From: CAUZFZ01 sp964431285
Lineage (GTDB): Bacteria > Planctomycetota > Planctomycetia > Planctomycetales > Planctomycetaceae
NCBI GenBank assembly: GCA_964431285.1
Contig: CAYSJO010000763.1
Span: 1 to 8,753, forward strand
Direction: 5' to 3'
Length of the DNA: 8,753 nt
The position numbers and the translations under genes are program-made. The notes under the pieces are model-generated. The model was not told where the DNA came from. It did not search any database and worked only from the letters and a program-made list of their open reading frames with translations. Positions 6,989 through 8,753 of this stretch are shown piece by piece. Every line of letters begins with the position of its first letter. Position 1 is the stretch's first letter.

Positions 6989-8461
6989 ATGTCGAACGGC
7001 TCGGCTGATGATCAGCACGTTTCGGGAGAAGATCAGCAGCACGATCAATGTGTAACGGACACACCTGGGGGAGAGGATAACCAGACGCGGAAAGTGGACA
7101 CCGTTCATCATGTGAAGCGTGCGTTTGATTCGGCCCGCCGTTTCATCGTCCGGCAGAAAGTGCCGGCGTTTCTACAGTTCTACCGGGACCACTGGCGGGA
7201 ACTGCTGCAGCATGTGCGCGATGGGCTCTCGCAGCCGACGGACAGCGAACTGTGGATTCGTGGAAGCGATCCCAGCCCGGGCGTGTTTCGAGAGGAGCAT
7301 GCCTGGGACATTGACGCGGCACATGTCTGCGTGATCTGCGGCCGACCGACGGATGAGCGACGGCGCGTGCGGAGTGTCGTCCGCGACTACGACGGTATGG
7401 TCTATGGGTTGCTGGTTACGGTCGTCGTGATGATCGTGGTTCGCATTGCAACGGCATCATCCTTCGTTGCAGTCGCGTCGCTGTTTATGGGCCTTTGGTG
7501 CGCCCGTCGACTCATCGTCGAAGAGAAGGTGCGCCTGGACTGCGGCACATGCACCGAGCATGCCGGGCGAGAGGAAACGCTGCCGTTACGTCTGAAACAG
7601 GACACGCTAATCGTCGAACTTGGCGGACGCCGAGCCAGACTCGGTTTTCTGCGGAAACTGCGAGACGTCTCGGGCGCAACCGGTTGGGAAAATCAACCAC
7701 CGGCGACGCAGAGTTCGTCCGGATTTCCGCCACCGACATCGCCTGTACCTGGCCGAAGTGATGCCGAAAGCGACCCCGCCGATGCCGATCATCCGACGGG
7801 ACCGCTCACAAGTATACCCGCGAATTCCAGAGAAACAGGATCGACCGCCGATGAAGCGCCTGTGCGGATTCCACTTGCGGATTCCGACGATTCGAACCCA
7901 GTCGAGTTCCGCACTTTTTCGGTACATGATTCGGACGGCTCCAGCGTCGATGCTCCGATCGCGTCGAAGCAGGAGTCCCACAGCGAGTTGCCCTCTCACT
8001 ACTTCCAGACGCGGGCGACCGACACTGATGCGACGAGTGGCCCGACCTCTGCGAACAGCTCAGCAACGGAGTCGACGGACGCCGACTCTGGCGGATCGCC
8101 AGTCGGCAACGTGTTCATTCCAGAATCAGAAGGACCAGCAGAAACGATTCCACTCACCTCTGGTCCAGTGGATACGTCGGACTCGGACGCACGCTGGTTC
8201 GTGAAGATCGACGGAGTCGAGATCGGTCCAGTGCCTGTCGAACAGGTCCGTCAACTCAAAGAGTGTGGGACACTCAAACAGACGGACCTGGTGCGAAGCG
8301 AAGACGAGCCGAACTGGCGCGGTCCGGACTCCGTTCCCATGCCGGAAGCGTTGCTGCCAACTCCGACGCCCGACGACGAAAAGCCTCAGACGGCCGCTCC
8401 AGACCCGTGGTCTGAATCGACGGACGACACGGACGCGCCGTGGGACCCATGGGCAGAATGA
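6989..8461 (+). CDS. Membrane-hairpin protein with split CxxC pairs and a C-terminal GYF_2 domain
   Basis: This 490-residue protein has no named family that I recognise over its full length. From start 6989 the order is: a polar Asp/Gln-rich lead; an amphipathic basic region (about 40-80, ARRFIVRQKVPAFLQFYRDHW); CVICGRP (Cys114, Cys117); two adjacent transmembrane segments (about 137-155 and 157-172); DCGTCTEH (Cys185, Cys188); a long Ser/Thr/Asp/Pro-rich, probably disordered linker (about 235-400); a GYF_2 domain (about 402-450, WFVKIDGVEIGPVPVEQVRQL ending in an SEDEPNWRG-type segment, key Trp403 and GPV); and an acidic Trp-containing tail (DPWSES, APWDPWAE). GYF_2 domains are common in planctomycete membrane proteins and are thought to bind proline-rich or partner peptides. 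The four Cys could form a zinc ribbon split by the membrane hairpin. An in-frame ATG at 6884 would add 35 residues, but 6989 looks better. Function unknown. Confidence 0.85.
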   Translation: MSNGSADDQHVSGEDQQHDQCVTDTPGGEDNQTRKVDTVHHVKRAFDSARRFIVRQKVPAFLQFYRDHWRELLQHVRDGLSQPTDSELWIRGSDPSPGVFREEHAWDIDAAHVCVICGRPTDERRRVRSVVRDYDGMVYGLLVTVVVMIVVRIATASSFVAVASLFMGLWCARRLIVEEKVRLDCGTCTEHAGREETLPLRLKQDTLIVELGGRRARLGFLRKLRDVSGATGWENQPPATQSSSGFPPPTSPVPGRSDAESDPADADHPTGPLTSIPANSRETGSTADEAPVRIPLADSDDSNPVEFRTFSVHDSDGSSVDAPIASKQESHSELPSHYFQTRATDTDATSGPTSANSSATESTDADSGGSPVGNVFIPESEGPAETIPLTSGPVDTSDSDARWFVKIDGVEIGPVPVEQVRQLKECGTLKQTDLVRSEDEPNWRGPDSVPMPEALLPTPTPDDEKPQTAAPDPWSESTDDTDAPWDPWAE

Positions 8462-8501
8462 GATCTCAGTGACAAAGTTAATCCAGAGCATTTCCAGAGG
8501 T

Positions 8502-8516
8502 GGTCTGCAGTAGACC
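8502..8516 (+). terminator. Small hairpin after the GYF gene
   Basis: GGTCT-gcagt-AGACC forms a 5-bp stem with a 5-nt loop, 40 nt after the TGA stop at 8459-8461. No T-run follows, so it is a weak candidate for a terminator and may be incidental. Confidence 0.25.
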
Positions 8517-8536
8517 TATCCGACTCGAAACCCCGT

Positions 8537-8579
8537 CTCCCCCGTGGGAACTTTATTCATGGGCGTGTAGAGGGGGGAG
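8537..8579. repeat. Nested C-rich/G-rich inverted repeats upstream of the transposase gene
   Basis: CTCCCCC (8537-8543) is the exact reverse complement of GGGGGAG (8573-8579). An inner pair, CCCGTG (8541-8546) and CATGGG (8558-8563), can also form with one G-U pair. The two stems compete for some bases. The stretch lies where the outer end of the right-hand element or the GYF terminator would be expected. I cannot tell which it is, because only one end of the element is in the window. Confidence 0.4.
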
Positions 8580-8602
8580 TCGCTCTATCTGTAAATAAAG
8601 AA

Positions 8603-8670
8603 ACAGTTTGCAATCCATGGTTGTGACAGAACTTCCCTTTCGAGGAAAGAAGCCATGGATGGTAAACTGT
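8603..8670 (+). promoter_or_regulatory. Long hairpin enclosing the ribosome binding site and start codon of the transposase gene
   Basis: CAGTTTGCAATCCATGG (8604-8620) pairs with CCATGGATGGTAAACTG (8653-8669): 15 of 17 positions match, one mismatch being a G-U pair in RNA. A further A-T pair closes it at 8603/8670. The 32-nt apical part contains a second stem, CTTTC (8637-8641) with GAAAG (8645-8649), extended by CTT (8632-8634) with AAG (8650-8652). The Shine-Dalgarno GAGGA (8642-8646) lies in the apical loop and stem, and ATG 8655-8657 is inside the main stem. In a transcript entering from upstream this structure should hide the start. That is inferred from what is known of other insertion sequences. 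Confidence 0.7.
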
Positions 8671-8753
8671 GGAACGAAGTGTATCGCGTTGTGATGACCA
8701 TCGACTACACCACCTGTGAGACGGGTGGCTCGTGCTACCACAGTGATCGGACC
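8655..8753 (+). CDS. Probable transposase, N-terminal fragment (runs off the right edge)
   Basis: The frame starts at ATG 8655, preceded by GAGGA (8642-8646) with 8 nt spacing, and stays open for 33 codons to the end of the window. The product begins MDGKLWNEVYRVVMTIDYTT and continues CETGGSCYHSDRT. This resembles the opening of planctomycete DDE transposases of the IS4/IS701 kind, in which a short W-x-x-(V/L)-Y-R-(V/L)-V lead is followed by a segment before a YFWAV motif that would lie outside the window. The match is from memory on a short fragment, so the family is tentative. The hairpin over the start codon fits an insertion-sequence gene. Whether the element is complete cannot be seen. 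Confidence 0.6.
   Translation, partial: MDGKLWNEVYRVVMTIDYTTCETGGSCYHSDRT

Noticed and set aside
6776..7111. 111-codon minus-strand open frame overlapping the GYF gene start
   Set aside because: No ribosome binding site or family resemblance was seen, and it overlaps the better-supported plus-strand gene; its hydrophobic part is antisense coding sequence.
7620..8204. 194-codon plus-strand open frame in another frame of the GYF gene
   Set aside because: The Arg/Pro/Ser-rich product is a frame shadow of the Asp/Ser-rich linker of the GYF protein.
1..8753. General reassignment of TAG to an amino acid in this organism
   Set aside because: Both large minus-strand genes and the sulfatase end in TAG exactly where family homology ends, so TAG appears to act as a normal stop here.

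Overview
The window looks like an accessory stretch of a planctomycete chromosome (Planctomycetota, probably Pirellulaceae or Planctomycetaceae). The evidence is recognition from sequence, not a search. It carries a secreted S1-type sulfatase, a two-domain exported alpha/beta hydrolase and a beta-lactamase-like domain fused to a DUF4185-like propeller, plus a GYF-domain membrane protein and pieces of two transposable elements. GC content is moderately high and genes are widely spaced.

Layout. Bases 1-197 (minus) are the 5' part of an IS66-type tnpA gene that runs out of the window. Bases 198-570 hold no supported gene. Bases 571-2106 (plus) encode an exported sulfatase. It converges on a minus-strand pair, with only 3 nt between the two stop codons. 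The pair consists of the beta-lactamase/propeller gene (4609-6564, upstream) and the tandem alpha/beta hydrolase gene (2110-4587, downstream, 21 nt gap), probably one operon. After a divergent intergenic region (about 6688-6988) comes a plus-strand gene (6989-8461). It encodes a membrane-hairpin protein with two flanking CxxC pairs, a long acidic Ser/Thr/Asp-rich linker and a C-terminal GYF_2 domain. The right edge (8655-8753) is the 5' end of a probable transposase gene.

Together, the sulfatase, esterase-like hydrolase and beta-lactamase/propeller enzyme resemble the envelope or secreted hydrolases planctomycetes use on sulfated, acylated polysaccharides. That shared role is inferred; no substrate can be read from the sequence. 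The GYF gene is divergently oriented and probably unrelated.

Two observations stand out. First, the beta-lactamase/propeller gene has a convincing signal peptide with its own Shine-Dalgarno at 6687-6565, in frame with the enzyme but interrupted by one amber codon (6637-6639). The gene is therefore recently broken, misread, or subject to readthrough. Second, the transposase start codon and ribosome binding site lie inside a long imperfect hairpin (8603-8670), as in elements that silence translation from read-through transcripts. I saw no CRISPR array, tRNA, rRNA, phage module or recognisable defence system.
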